Shown one piece after another: positions 46,205 to 58,936 of a stretch of 64,000 bases of DNA; positions within the stretch are counted from its first letter, which is position 1, and each line of letters opens with the position of its first letter. The stretch covers positions 110,224 to 174,223 of the forward strand of contig JAKUCV010007142.1 in NCBI GenBank assembly GCA_028386065.3, written 5' to 3'. Position numbers and translations under genes: made by a program. The notes beneath the pieces were generated by a model that was not told the DNA's origin, ran no database searches, and saw only the letters and a list, made by a program, of their open reading frames with translations. Source of the stretch: Turnera subulata. Lineage: Eukaryota; Streptophyta; Magnoliopsida; Malpighiales; Passifloraceae.

Positions 46205-49200
46205 CGGCTATGCCGCCTTATCTCTTTGTTGGCCAACAAAGCCGCCTTGTTTCATTTGTTGGCCGGCTAAGCCGCCTTTTTATCGAGTAAGCATATTTTA
46301 TGTTTTTATTTAAATTACAAATGGGCTCATAAAAGGTCCATTGCCTTTAATTTTTGGTTATTTATTGGGCTATGAAAAGGCCCATTGTATTTATTTTATT
46401 GCTTTAATTTATGTTCTGATTGGGCTACAAGGCCCATTGCTTTTATTTTTCAGTCATTTAATTTTAATTAGGCTAATTATAAAAGGCCCATGTTTATTTT
46501 ATTTCAGTCTTTTGTTTATTTAATTTTTGGAATTATGTTAATATTCCAAAACTTGTATCCGAGGCCCTTAGAATTTCCGAAAGAAATTTGTTATGGGCAT
46601 TGAATCTATTAAATGCAAATCGTCTGGAAGACGCAATAAAAGAGAAAATAAAGCAAAGACTGGATGTCTTAATGCCAAAATATCTTGCAGATCTTTGAGG
46701 AAAATTGAAGAAAGATATGGCCGCCAGAAGATGGATGTTGTATGACCACCAGAAGGTGGATATTGTATGACCATCCGAAGATGGATACTGTTATTATCTT
46801 GCTTACCCTGAAGGTGCAAGCCAGTATATATTAAATTATTTTATTTTATGTTTCACTTTTATTATTATGTGTTATTTTATTTTATTTTATTTACTTTACA
46901 GCATTTTATCATCGTTTCTAGAATAATGGCTCAGGCATTTGTCCTGAAGACAATGCAAGTTGCCATCCAAGGGGTAGAATTATATGTGTGGATGTCAACT
47001 ATTTCACATAAAATGTGATAGTACAATCTCAAAATGAGAAAAAGGTTAATACGCTCCAGAAGAGCATAGGTTTGAATATGTTCCCGAAGAACGCAATCTT
47101 TACTATGATCTAGAAGATCATATATTTATGCTCTGGAAGAGCTAATACTCTTGAAGAATACAAAAACTCCCATTTACAGTAATAAAAAGAAATTATTATG
47201 GATCCCGTTGTATTGACTCTGCTATATTCCCTGAAGCAAATAAGACAGTATAATTAATTGTGCATGTGACTGTGAATGAGGTTATAATGGCAAAGTTAAA
47301 AGAAAACATGCATATTATTGCAAAATGGATCCATTACTTGAGAACATCCACATAGAGGAATTGTTCTCATACAAAAGTTGAAATAATTATTTATCTGTTG
47401 GGTACAACATTGACTCTAAAACTCTGAGCCTCTTTGTTGATGTTGACCCTAACACTGTCGTTCCAGGAGAACCACATACCACCCATATTGTTTTCTCCAG
47501 GTATCCCAAACCGATTCATTGCAGGAAAACGGAGTGGGATTACACCATGATTTTCTCCTGCTTGCCACAAAGTCTCAGAAATCAGTACCATGTTGGGCTT
47601 GTACTGATTCTTCAGATCCCTTAAGGTACGCACAAAATCTTGGGACCTTCTTGCTACACCCCTGCAATTCCATAGTAAAAGTCGTACCTTAGGCCATGTA
47701 GGTGGTAACCCAGTCACCCTTGGGACGCTCTGAGCCATCATGAAAACCTGATAATAATTGCTTTGATTTAAAATTTGACATGAAGACTCTATCTGAAATT
47801 CCTACAGTCTATCAGATATGAAAAACATAATAGAGTTAGCCGAGCCATAAAAGGAAGCCCTTAGATTGCTTTGGTCCTTTAGGAAGAATGTTTCTTCCAT
47901 AGGAGTTACAAAGAACCTAGATGAATAAAGTTCATCAACAAACACTAAACGAGGAATTCTCGCCAGATCTTTCGGTAATTCCTCTTGCTGCTCATTCACC
48001 ATGCTATAAGCTAACCTATTCCTTCTTCCTAGAGAGGCACCCTCAAAAAAAAAAAAACAGTAGCTGGGGAAGGTATTTTTTTGTCTTGTTGAGTTTTCTG
48101 CATCTTCCTGTCTCAACCGCCTCCCCTTCTTATAGTCTGAGATTAGATAACTAGGTGTCAGTTTTTCAAATGTGGACCTTTTTTTGTCTCCGAAAAGATC
48201 CAGAAGATTTTTCAGTAATTAAAATTTTGCATTATTCGTCAGTAAACTCCAAAGCTTTTCAATCTTCGAGGTTTTGCTTTTGGAAAAGTTTGCCACTACT
48301 TTAATTATTGTCCAATAATTCTGATCTTTTTCGACATGAGTGACAAAAGAAAATAAGCCTAAAATTAACACATGTATAGCAGCCAGAAGCTAGCAATTTC
48401 AAGTTATTAAATATACAATATTCGAGTAATTGAAACTTACCATATCCAGCCAGAAGCTGGAATGCACTAGCCTGAAGCTAGCAATTTTAATTGTTTAAAT
48501 ATACAGTTTGAACAGCCCGAAGCTGAGACCAACTAGAAGTTGGCTTATATATTTGTAATTTATAGCTGTTATACACCAGCTAGAAGCTGGTAAATAATTT
48601 TCCTAAGTTATCATATCCAGCCTGAAGCTGGCACATAAATAGCAGCCTGAAGCTGGCACTAACTTGAAGTTGGCTCATGGATTTATTGTTGGCATGACCG
48701 GTTGGGCCATTCCGGATCAATAATGATGCACGAAATTTATTTGGTCATTCATTGAAAAACCAGAAGTTTTACAATCAATGAATTTCCACGTGTTTGTGTG
48801 CTGCGAAATTAATTATACGGCCTTCCTAAGATGAGATTGGCCTGGAATCACCAGCAAGTTTGAAAATAATTCAGGAAAATGTACGCGGACTAATAACTCC
48901 GCCGTGTTGACCATCTAGGTAATTTTTACGATGCATCGACTAGATGGTCTATTGTGTGACGCAAGTTGGCATTGTGCGCACTTATTTTAATGATTAAGCC
49001 ACTTGTGAGTACATATCCCTACTTATGTTATTAGACTATATGTCTAGATAATGTTGGTATATTTCTTCAATGGATAAGTTATATCATTGGAAATAAACCC
49101 AAACAGATCTGGGGGAACATTGACAATTGATTGCAGGACCATTGATGAAATATAACTATTTGAGAAAATGGTATTTTACATGCAGCAGCACTCGTGTGCA

Positions 49201-50750
49201 TCATGCCAACAAGTTATCATAAGGTCTCCCAATTTAATTGGTTCATGGTCACGAACCTAGTAACTCCCATCTTCGGACCGTTAGTTGTACAATATAAAAT
49301 GCTCCACCACAGCATAGTAAAGCTGGTCCTTAAAGAAGGTTGGAAATAGATGTTGGGTATAAAAATCTCCATCAATTACAAAGTAATTGAAACCATTGAC
49401 TAATGATTGGAGATTTTTTAATTTGATGATAGAGTTTACCCAACATCAGGGGGAGAAAATGAGCAGCTGGATCAAGATATTATTGAAATATATTATCAAT
49501 ATATAGTTGTTGATCCTCAAACAAATTAGTGTGAACCTGAAGTTCAAAAGATGATTCACTTGCAGAAAAATTGATATGAAATTGCCAGATACATAAAGTG
49601 ACCAAATCTTATATACCAGCTGCAAATGCTCCTCTTCAAATTAATGTCCCAGAAGAACAAGTATAGTATGCAAATGAATTCAAAGTGCGCTAGAAGCGTA
49701 GAGTATACTCGGTTCCAAAAGAAAAGAAAACAAAATTCTCAATAGAGAAAAAGGAGCAAAGAGATAAGATGGCCCCAGTGAGAAAATAAGACCTCCAGTA
49801 GAGGTTCAAATTAAAAGTCCTCAAGTAGAGGAAAATCCTCTAGAAGAAGTTTTCTGACACAGTTGATAAAGTTTCAGAAGTAACTCAGGTACCTGAAATA
49901 AATGAGTATAATGAGATCTCAATTACAGTGTCAGAAATAAGATGGAACCGACGTAAAATAACCGTCGACAGAATATTTATTTTATATAGCGCTAAATATT
50001 TTGAAATAAAATGAGGATCATGAACCTACATCTATTGATGAATGTAGGCGCAGTATGATTGGCCAAAATAAAGAGATATAATTAGGCTGTGTTAGAAACG
50101 CTTGTGAAGCGAGATATTTTCCGGACCTGTAGTCCGTTGTGAAGCAAGATACTATCCGGACCTGTAGTCCGTACACCAGATGGTGTGGAACCAGTCGATT
50201 GAAAATGGGTATTTGTACGAAAAGAGAATTATAATAGAGAGATACAAAGCACGGCTTATCGCACAAGGTTTTACCCAAACGACTTGGTATTAATTGTGAG
50301 GAGATAGATATACTCTCCTGTGGTGGATGTAATTATTTTTGATAAGTCTGGCATTATATGAAAAGAATTAAAAATGCATCAAATGGATGCTATTACAGCC
50401 TACATTTATATGGATCCATAAGTCATGATATATACATAAGAATCCCTGAAGGATTCAAGTTGCTTGAAGCAACTAATTCCCGGGAATATATAAATTTAAG
50501 TTAAATTGAATTTTACATGGTTTAAACCAATTTGAGTATGCATAGTATAAAGTACATGCATGAATTTATTTTTGCTTATATTGATAATTCATATGCATTT
50601 CTGTAATTTAAATATTATTGAAACTCCTGAAGAAGCTTCCAAATGCCGTACTATGTTTTGAGATGAAAAATCTCATAAAGAATTAGATTGGTCCTGAAGT
50701 ACCCTATCTAAGTGAATTTATATTGCCAGTAACATAAAGCCTGAAGCTTT
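46205..50750. repeat. Dispersed mini-hairpins with NNGAA/NNGTA loops in the Copia interior
   Basis: At least twenty perfect stems of 4-7 bases enclose a 4-5 base loop, nearly always of the form NNGAA or NNGTA. Examples by start and arm: 46746 CCACC, 46771 CCATC, 46939 TTGTC, 47053 GCTC, 47080 GTTC, 47104 TATGATC, 47130 GCTC, 48446 CCAGC, 48467 CTAGC, 48529 CCAAC, 48576 and 48617 CCAGC, 48756 AAAAC, 49532 TGAAC, 49791 ACCTC, 49818 TCCTC, 50122 and 50157 CGGAC, 50440 GAATCC, 50458 AGTTGC, 50736 AAAGC. Each is followed by its exact complement. Two near 46205 and 46264 have 3-base loops. Some in the pol relic coincide with conserved Pro-Glu codons (CCTGAAG). Confidence 0.8.
47391..48116 (-). pseudogene. 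Antisense endonuclease-start frame in the Copia element
   Basis: The minus-strand frame runs through both 48116-47802 and 47741-47391, with one TAG just before position 47802 where the homologue at 1253-2058 has Gln (CAG). Shared features in order: GRRNRLAY, VFVDELYSSRFFVT, YGSANS, FFIS, LPPTWPK, LLWNCRGVARR, LRDLKNQYKPNMVL, ET, GGMWFSW and a final FRVNVVPNR. Only the N-terminal half of a LINE-type endonuclease is present. It lies antisense to the Copia element. The two copies are roughly two-thirds identical at protein level by eye. Confidence 0.65.
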
Positions 50751-51260
50751 TGACTTAAGCCTATTGGCAAGATATAACTTTGCTCTTATCTTCGGGATAT
50801 AACAGATGTGGTATTATGTTAACCCTGTAAACCCGAAGAGAATATAGTTGGTCTTTGCAGATACAGGTCCTTTATTTGATCCATAAAAGCACAGACGGAC
50901 TTCTGCTACAATTTTACACATGAAATTGCTATATCATCAGGACCACAAAAGCAAGATGGCAAGCAAGATGCTCCAAAAAAAAATTATGAAGATAATGCTG
51001 CTTACACTATCCAATTAAAATAGTGATGTATCAAAAGTGATCGAACAAAGCACATGTCACCAGAAGTTGACAAGGATGATTGGCATGCAACAACTTCATG
51101 ATATCAAGGGAGGCCAAAATGAGGGGGAGAATATGCACTGCACTCTTTTTTCCTTCACCAAGTTTTTATCCCACTGGGTTTTTCTTGGTAAGGTTTTTAA
51201 TGAGGCAGTTACCCCCAAAAAGCGTATTCTACTCAAAATACAACAGCATTCAAGGGGGAG

Positions 51261-51447
51261 TGTTATAAAACGTGATGAATACTGTTGTAATACTATTATA
51301 CCTCCCTTACCTATATAAATATTTCTGCACAGATTGAATGAGAATGAACTGAGCCTTACTGCTTTCCTTCTTTCTTCTTCCTCTTCTTCTTCTCCATCTC
51401 CATTACCCAGCAAGAATTTTTCTTGTATTACACTTAAATTTACAACA
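51261..51447 (+). repeat. Copia 3' LTR, 187 bp
   Basis: Follows the polypurine tract CAAGGGGGAG (51251-51260) and is bordered by the TTATT target duplication. Confidence 0.93.
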
Positions 51448-51560
51448 TTATTTTATTTTTTTCTATTCCTTCCAAGGATTTTGCCAGAAATAGCTGGAAA
51501 GCTACAGTTAACATAGGATTCGACCTTGTGTATTTCTTAAGTTCAAAAAGGGGCTTCTGC

Positions 51561-53672
51561 AATGTGTGTTTAGCTTCCTTTCTCTGGGTGGGTGCCCATC
51601 CCAGTTAGTATCTTGTTCGACTTTGGCCCTCCCATTGTTCAGATTCTTCAAGCCTTGTGCTCAGTGTTAACTTGATATCAGTTACGCATGATGGAAGAAG
51701 CACAGCAAGATCCGGTTCTGGATTTGGGAGCTCTTGGCGTGGGCGAGGAAGCTCTGGACGTCGACAACACGATCTTCACGTTGGTGTCCAAAACCTATCT
51801 GGTGGGAAAAATCATCTCCTTGAAGTATGTCTCCCCGGTAAAAGTAAAATCCTAAACCAATGCTATTTGACTTTGTAACGGTGCTTATCGTGTTATTGAA
51901 AAAGGCAGAAACCTGTTTTTGTTTGGGTTTGAATTTGAGCATGACCGGAATAAAATCCTCAAAAAAGCCCATTGGTCAGTTTCGGGCCAACTTCTAGTTG
52001 TGAAAAGTTGGCCACCAAATCTTGCTATACAACAGATTGATTTCTCTACTATGATGTTTATGGTTCGGATCCACGGTCTGCCTCCAAACCTATCTACCCT
52101 GTGGCGGATTGATAAGATGGGTAGTTTTGTTTGTTGAATACAATGGCCTTGAGGAAACCATTAAGAACATATACGGGTGGCTGGGGTTCATCTGCATGAA
52201 AGTGCAGGTCAAGGTCGATTCCCCTCTTTTGTCGAGGATAATGGTCAAGGATCTGGTAGGCAACAAGGTATAGATTCGACCTAAATACGAGAAACTTGCT
52301 GATTTTTGCTATAGATGTGGTAGGCTGGAGCATACGGTGCAAGCTTGTAAGGACCACATCCGGGAGGATGAAGGGATTGAAAAGCAGACATCCAATAGCT
52401 TTGGACCATGGATGAGAGCCTCGCTGATGGTGGGGAGGAAACTTTTGAGCGGGAAAATCAAGAGGGTGGTGGTGTATGAGGAGGAGTTGGTAAAAAATGT
52501 CGATCTGGAGGGTGCAGCAGCAGTAAGTGATGCAACCGAAGTGAACATCCATGTTGATGAGCCTCAAGAGCAGGGCCAGGAAATAGAGGTTCCAACAATG
52601 GTCATCGAAACACCCCCTCATGCTATGGATGCGATAGTGGAGTTTAGAGAGGAGGGCTCCTCGATTATAAGAAGCGAAAAATCATTGATATGGGTGAGGT
52701 CACAGCTTCAGGGGTGATAGCCATCAGTGTTCACCAAGAGTGGGTGGACTCCCTGGCTTAGTTAGCTACGGACATAAGCCCCAATATTCCTTCCAAACAG
52801 GCCTCTAACAGAGCAAGCTGGAAGAGATTGGCTAGATCCACACAAAGTATCTATCGGCCAAAGGAGGAACATCCTCAAACCAGAAGGGAGTTTCAAGCCT
52901 TCGCTCAAAAGTTCGTTGAACTTATGGGGCGGAAGCAACTGTGTAGGAGGAGGAAGAGGCTGGGATCTCTAAACCCAACAATGAAGCTCCCATCTAGGAT
53001 GAAGATGAAGATGTGTTGGGTCTGGTAGTACCAGTAGGTCTTCCTTTTGGTTATTTTGGGTCTAAGTGCGTCTATCCCCCAGCAGCTCTACTCGGTCTCC
53101 GCCATGGGACGTTATGCACGCCAAGGATGATGTTTTGTGGGCTTTTCCTGAAGCCTTTATGTGTCGCCGCAAATATTTAGACCTCGCGTGGTCCTTTCGG
53201 TAGTAATCCCTTGTATCTCCAGGGTGCTGTTTGATGGTCTCTTTATGTTTTATTTCTGTTGTATTGGTTTGTTATAATTTGCAGGTCCTGCAGGTATTCG
53301 AGTGCCGTGTTGGGCTAAGGCTTCTTGGGAGCAATTTGGACTTCTGTTCAAAGTTGTACGGACGACGTATCCTGCCTTGGTGCTGGACACCTCTCTCAGA
53401 GGGATAATGTACGGACGGTGTATCCTACCTTGGTGCTAGACACCTCTCTCAAAGGGATACTGTCCGATCTCCCCAAATAACCCTTTGTGTGGGCTTTCGT
53501 CCCCTCACTCGTCTCTGCTTTCTGCTATTATGTACCTTATTTTCTTAGATCCTTGCTGTGGCTTATGTAGATGTAGTGTGGTTGTTTGGCAGCTCTTGTT
53601 CGCTTGCCATATTTGAGGATAGCCTGTGTTATGGCTACTGGTAATATGTAAACATATTTTCAGTCAAAAAAA
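51561..53672 (+). mobile_element. LINE-derived element with ORF1 only
   Basis: The flanks AAAAAGGGGCTTCTGC (51545-51560) and AAAAAGGAGCTTCTGC (53673-53688) form a 16-base target duplication with one mismatch, preceded on the right by a poly(A) run. The interior encodes an ORF1 relic. An N-terminal DUF4283-like part lies about 51690-52260 (with stops). A zf-CCHC_4 knuckle (YEKLADFCYRCGRLEHTVQA, about 52288-52347) follows, and then an acidic C-terminal frame to 52717. No endonuclease or reverse transcriptase is present. The 3' region contains two ~60-base direct repeats around GTACGGACG (53367 and 53410). Confidence 0.75.
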
Positions 53673-53713
53673 AAAAAGGAGCTTCTGCGGATCCACAGCA
53701 CCAATTCCCATGG

Positions 53714-54029
53714 GGAATGATTATTTTGCCAAACTAAATGCGCAGTGTGAGCCATCGTAACAGGCTAACAGCAGTTGATAGGTATCTTTGTGTACCCTTC
53801 TTCATATCAACAAGTATCTGGAATGATGATTTTGCCAAACTAAATGTGCAGTGTGAGCAGTTGCTAGGTCTGGAATGATGATTTTGCCAAACTAAATGTG
53901 CAGTGTGAGCCATCGTAACAGGCTAACAGCAGTTGATAGGTATCTTTGTGTACCCTTCTTCATATCAACAAGTATATGGAATGATGATTTTGCCAAACTA
54001 AATGTGCAGTGTGAGCCATCGTAACAGGC
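53714..54029. repeat. 158-bp tandem duplication with nested 37-bp core
   Basis: A core starting GGAATGATGATTTTGCC recurs at 53714, 53820, 53872 and 53978 (spacings 106, 52 and 106). This makes two copies of a 158-base unit, 53714-53871 and 53872-54029. The rest of 53689-54654 is the 3' flank of the next gene. No other gene is seen. Confidence 0.9.
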
Positions 54030-54654
54030 TAACAAACCCTTCAGTTACTTGATGGTAGTAATGATGTAGCTGTGGTTCAATAGTTGAAAGCAATGTACCA
54101 TTTCAGGCACGGCCATATAATTCCCTTTTCTTTATGCATGGCCGTCATGCATTGCAGCAGCTTTTTATTGTGTTCAATAGGCCATTTCTTGAATTTTCGC
54201 CCTTTTTGAACAGGAAAAAGAAAAAAAAAATTCTGTATTCGAAAGACATATCACTGCAATATGATCCACAAAACACAAAGTGGGAGAAAGTTATTCATGT
54301 AGAAACAAAAATTGTAGAAGAAAGCTATAGACGCTACACACCACAAAATGCAATTTACTAGGAACCTTCTTTCCGAACCATGGTTAGTATGAAGATATTC
54401 TTTTCGAGGGAAACATATTGCTTGCTCCTCACCCTTCACATCTGTTTACAAAAAATCAACCACACGTATCCTAAGCTTAACTCTAAACAAAATTTAGCCA
54501 AAAAGTACAAACTAACTTGTTATGAATGACAGCCAGTTTCCACACTCCGCGTTCTATCTTATGATTTGATTGTTTGGCTATTGGCATAGAGTAAGGATGC
54601 CCAAGAAACGGTCACAAAATCTTATGGGAGAATTGAAGAGGATTAGCGGATTAA

Positions 54655-54975
54655 CTACTTGGGAGTTTTGTCAGTAGTAGGTTGTGGAACCTTCTGAGTC
54701 GATGTTGCAGAGCTGGCGCCCTCTTGATTCTCAACAAGCTTCCGTAGCCTCTCTTGAAGAGCTCGCACTCTATCCTCTGTCTTACGAAGCTTTCTCCATC
54801 TATATGCACCCCAAAGACCAAAACCCCCATATACAACGATATAAGAAGCCCATACGTAAGGATAAGTTTCTGCATGCTCCTTCATCTTTCGGTACCGTTC
54901 AACCACCAGTTCCTGGAAGCTGGCAGCAGGGTTGCTGGTATCTGGCTGATCTTCACCTTTTTGCTGTGTAGCCAT
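54655..54975 (-). CDS. Small plant protein with one membrane helix and coiled coil, 106 aa
   Basis: A single coding exon with ATG at 54975. Residues 1-20 are polar. Residues about 40-58 (YVWASYIVVYGGFGLWGAY) are one transmembrane helix preceded by an amphipathic segment. Residues 60-84 (RKLRKTEDRVRALQERLRKL and following) are a strongly charged coiled coil, and the tail is Ser/Thr/Pro-rich. There is no signal peptide. The basic residues immediately after the helix suggest that the C-terminus faces the cytosol or the organelle matrix, depending on the membrane. I do not recognise a named family; mitochondrial or ER localisation are both possible. The coherent domain pattern, a strong context at the start and a clear leader intron support a real gene. 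Confidence 0.75.
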   Translation of the reverse strand: MATQQKGEDQPDTSNPAASFQELVVERYRKMKEHAETYPYVWASYIVVYGGFGLWGAYRWRKLRKTEDRVRALQERLRKLVENQEGASSATSTQKVPQPTTDKTPK

Positions 54976-54993
54976 TTGTTTGAAGCTTTACCA

Positions 54994-56440
54994 CTATATT
55001 GGAAAGTAAAAAGAGAAAACATCAATCAAGAGTTTAAAAGTGATTTCACACTGAATGGTGACAAAACTCAAAACGCAGCACTGCATATAGAAGGGATATC
55101 AACATAGAATTTATAACGTACACACCGCATCTGAATTCACATCCAAGAATAATTAGGCAAGTTGATGTACATAGTTGCAGCGCCGTAAACCTAATCAACA
55201 GAAAGTGGGGAAAGAAAAGCTGGAGTGCTTTCCCAATGAAATCATAAGCCACAATCACCTCAAGGATTACAACAACAGGTGGTGAGTGAAGAAATGAAAA
55301 CCATTAAACACAAATCAAGCGCAACTTGGCAAACGTGAGAAGCAAAACCTTAAAAAAAGAGAACTGAATATCAGAAAGAAAACTGTTACTATTAATATTA
55401 GATACCACTCTAAAGGATTTTGCAAAGTATTTGGACATGTTGTCATTCTGACTCCCATTTCAAAAATTCAGATATAATTGGCAGTGTTCGGATACTACAA
55501 TCCAGGAACTCTCAACTGCAAAAAAGAATAAAAAGGCCAGTTTGTTTACTACTTTAACGGACTAAGAATTGTTAAAACTCATACTATATGATTTCCATTT
55601 CGATGCATTTTATCGTTTTTATCCATTATCAAACTGTGAACCGTACCAACTAGGCCGACTTGACATAACGGCATGCATAGCTCCCAGCTCAAAGCAAGTC
55701 AAAAGACATTCAACATTTGGAAGTTTCATCACCGATGCAGCAGAATTAGCCAAAAACAAAAAGAAAACCAATTAGCGTATAAATCTAGAAGGAAACCGCT
55801 TCAGTTCAAGCTCGGGACGGGAGGTTCTCCACTTCCCTGTATCCGCACCTCACTCATACCTGATCCCTATCCCCGTTCCCGACGGTGGGGGAGACATGTC
55901 CACCATCCACACTCCCCGCCTCCCGGTAGGGACCTCCGAATCCCACACTTAACCATAGAAATGAATAAAGATTACGCCTTTTGAATCTGTGTTAACTAAC
56001 TAACTCCATTTTCGCACGTTGTGTACCACAAAAGTAACACCACAAAACGAAACAAACCAAACTCCAGAGCCATTTTAACACTACACGGAGCATTAGCAAG
56101 GCAAAATTGGGATGGAGATGTATTAGAGTGCGATAAGACAACAGCGGATACATGTAGAATAGATGCGTGATATCATAGAAGGGATTTCTTACCAGGTTAG
56201 GGGGAGGTGAAGAAAACGCCGACAACACTGGTGGCAAACGCAGGCTTGTTATCGTCGGCAAACCTGATGACGACGAAGAAGGTGAGTTTGAGAAGATTTG
56301 AGGAGAGGAGAGGAGAGGAGATTTGGGGGATTGTTTTGGAATCAGGTAAGCTGTTTATTAGAGTGAACGAACGAGTGTTTGAAGACGACAAAACAAAAAC
56401 GCTAGGGTTTTGCATTTTTCTTTTTAAAGAAACTACGTCG
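54994..56440 (-). promoter_or_regulatory. Leader exon and 1.2-kb 5' UTR intron of the small membrane protein gene
   Basis: On the minus strand a CT-rich leader beginning near AAACCCTAGCG (about 56410) ends at 56193 with CCTG|GTAAGAAATC. The acceptor CAATATAG|TGG lies at 54994-54995, 18 bases before the start codon. Leader introns near the start often raise expression in plants. A purine-rich GAGGAGAGGAGAGGAG run lies at 56300-56320. The intron has no gene. Confidence 0.6.
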
Positions 56441-58930
56441 TTTAACCGCGAAAAAGATTTTAAGGGACCTGACCAGTTGAGTTGAATTGATGACCCAAAC
56501 AATCCACCAGGCAATTCGTGTTGTCGAGTCGGGTTGAACAGGTAAACGAGTTCTAAATATTCAATCCCGACCCGACCCATTTAATAATTGTGTCGTGTCT
56601 TGTCCAACCCATTTATTATCGTGTCGGATTCGGGTTGACTCGCGGGTTACCTACTAAGCCTAACAAGCCAAAAAAATAGTTTGAAATTTTTCTATTTTGC
56701 ACAAGTGGCATATAATTAGATTTTTTCATATATTAAATAAAATTATAAATTGTAGAATCATAATATAATAATATTTTAAAGCATTTATAGAAATATTTTT
56801 AGATATTTTTAGTAACTTTGGCCTTAAATATTAAATAAGTTATATTAAATTAGTAAAATGTCTACATTCTAAATATAATCGGGTCATAAACAGGTACCCA
56901 TCGGGTTGACGCGACCTGACCTGCTAATTTTTGTGTCGTGTCGGGTCAACCCATTTAACTAAACGGGTGAAAAATCTTTGACCTATACCTGCTAATTTCG
57001 TGTCGGGTTGTCGTGTCAATACCCGTTTTGCCAGGTCTACCGGCCAGTCCAAAACTATTTTAACATAAAGTCTGGGCGTCTTTAAAAAAAAAAAACATAA
57101 AGTCTAGGCCTATTTCTAAAAAAAAAACATAAGTCTAGGCCAGTTCACGGTGATCCGGTCATATTGATTTTTATTTTACACATTACAAATCAAGATGAAA
57201 TAGTCTTGTTCAAAAAAAAATATAAAATAGTCTTAGGTTTTTTTTTTGGCCAAATGAGATAGTCTTAGTTAAGAGCCATTATCCAATTTCTTCAAACATT
57301 TGATCATTTTTTATAATATATTTTCATTTAAATTTATCATCTTTTATTATATTCAATTCTTAATTTTTCTATCCGTCTAATACTTTAAAAATTGTTCATT
57401 ACCTTGTTATAGTTTTTAAGACAATATGAATGTTTAGAAAAAATCCTACCTGCCTTAAGGTTTCCTCCAAATCCGGATATTTTTTCGAAATTAGGATAGT
57501 ATTATAAATACATCAGAATATTGTACATGCATACACAAAAGAAGAATGGACGATTAGCCGAGTTAACCCCTATCTTCTGTAAGGAGCTCTCTAATTACAC
57601 TTGGTGGGGTGTCAAAATAATTTAGTTCGAATCTCGATTTTTAATGGTTCTTTTTTTAGGGTAAATCTCGATTTTTAATGTTGAACACATGGTTCTTGTT
57701 ATTTTTTTCTTTTCTGAAAAACATATACATAAGTGATAATTCATCCAATTTGCCTTCACTTTACGAGAGGATCGACTATGGCAACTACCAACCCGCTACA
57801 GATGTAAATTAAATGTTGGCAGGGAGTCTTTGAGCATATAGGGTGCAGTCTAGGGGCGTCGATAAGGAACTTGGAGGGGGAGATTTAAATGGTAGCATGC
57901 GCTCGATCGGCATCAACAACAATTATTTCTTGAGCTAGTTGAGGCCGAAGTTCTTCTTTTAGCTCTCTTCTTCTTAAGGATTCATGGACTTAGATGTTGA
58001 AACTAATTGCCTCAACATCATCAACTAGCTGCACTTGCACTCGATCCACTCGATCCAAAAGGCTACTTCTTACTTTTGATTTACTACTCCACAATTGCCT
58101 CTCATCCCCACAGGTTTGTGCTCTATTTCCTTCACCGCGTCCTTTCACATGCTGTAATGAAGTATAGCCCATGAAGTGGCTCAGATAGCAAAAGGCTGAT
58201 GATGCCAAATTTAAGATGTTCTACTAGGAGCACTTTCTTGAAGTATCAGTCATTCCAATCCTCACAAAAAAAAAAAAGAAAGAAAAAGAAAAAGGGCAAC
58301 CCATTCGTTCCATCATAGACTTCCTAATCTATGCTCGGATGCAGGAGATCCCAAGCCCCATCACAACGACAAACAATTAACGAGCCGCTTGTTCAGTTCG
58401 GTTTGGTCCAAGTGGGTGACCAACAACGAACTCCATCACACACAAAGCGCACGCACGGAACTCTCCTCATCCCCTACGCCCATCCTCACCTCACGCCCTC
58501 CCTCCATCCAACCAAATCTCTCCAAAGTCCCCAGATAATGTCAAAAATACCCTCAACGTCCTACCTGTCAATCTGAACCCCCCCGTAGACAACCAAAACC
58601 CCTTCGACACAACAGGCGATGTAACCTATGTTGTTAAACTGCTCTCCCTACTAGACTACTGTTGACAGAAAGAAAGGAAGAAAGAAATAAGTGGCACCTG
58701 TTTGTTGTCTCTCTCTCTCTCTCTCTCTCCATTTCTCGCCCAAATCAAAACAGCAAAAAGTCGCAAATGCAACGCTAAAAAGAAAGTCTCTAACAAATCG
58801 CCCGCCCCCTCAAACGTTAACGCCCAAAACTAGTAAACCGAAGCAAACCGCCAATAGTGGTTGTAGTAGTAATTAGCTCACCCCCAACTTCTCCTCCTCA
58901 GTTTCTCCGCCCATTCTCCCGTTCCCTTTC
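56441..58930. other. Intergenic
   Basis: 56470-57060 contains repeated GTGTCGGGTTGACCCG-type words on both strands, typical of a decayed hAT-like MITE, but I could not find ends. The rest is AT-rich. A (CT)n microsatellite at about 58706-58730 lies in the PDH promoter region. Confidence 0.45.
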
Positions 58931-58936
58931 TCCTAT

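Larger units (their letters stand above)
45004..51447 (+). mobile_element. Copia LTR retrotransposon, complete ends, decayed interior
   Basis: The 187-bp LTRs (45004-45190 and 51261-51447) start TGTTATAAAACG and end TTACAACA. TTATT flanks both sides (44999-45003 and 51448-51452). CGTTATCAGCACGA follows the 5' LTR as primer site, and CAAGGGGGAG precedes the 3' LTR. Sense-strand relics of a Copia polyprotein run from about 49430 to 51060 with many stops: KWVFVRK, YSPVVDV, MDAITAYIYMDP, IPEGFK, GPEVPYLS, and YEDNAA of RNase H. The upstream half has no readable gag. It contains a GC-rich leader frame (45271-45837), an antisense frame (47391-48116) and many small hairpins. The LTRs are about 96 percent identical by eye. 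Confidence 0.92.

Noticed and set aside
56519..57060. hAT-like MITE built on GTGTCGGGTTGACC words
   Set aside because: Termini and target duplication could not be found; mentioned only as intergenic content.
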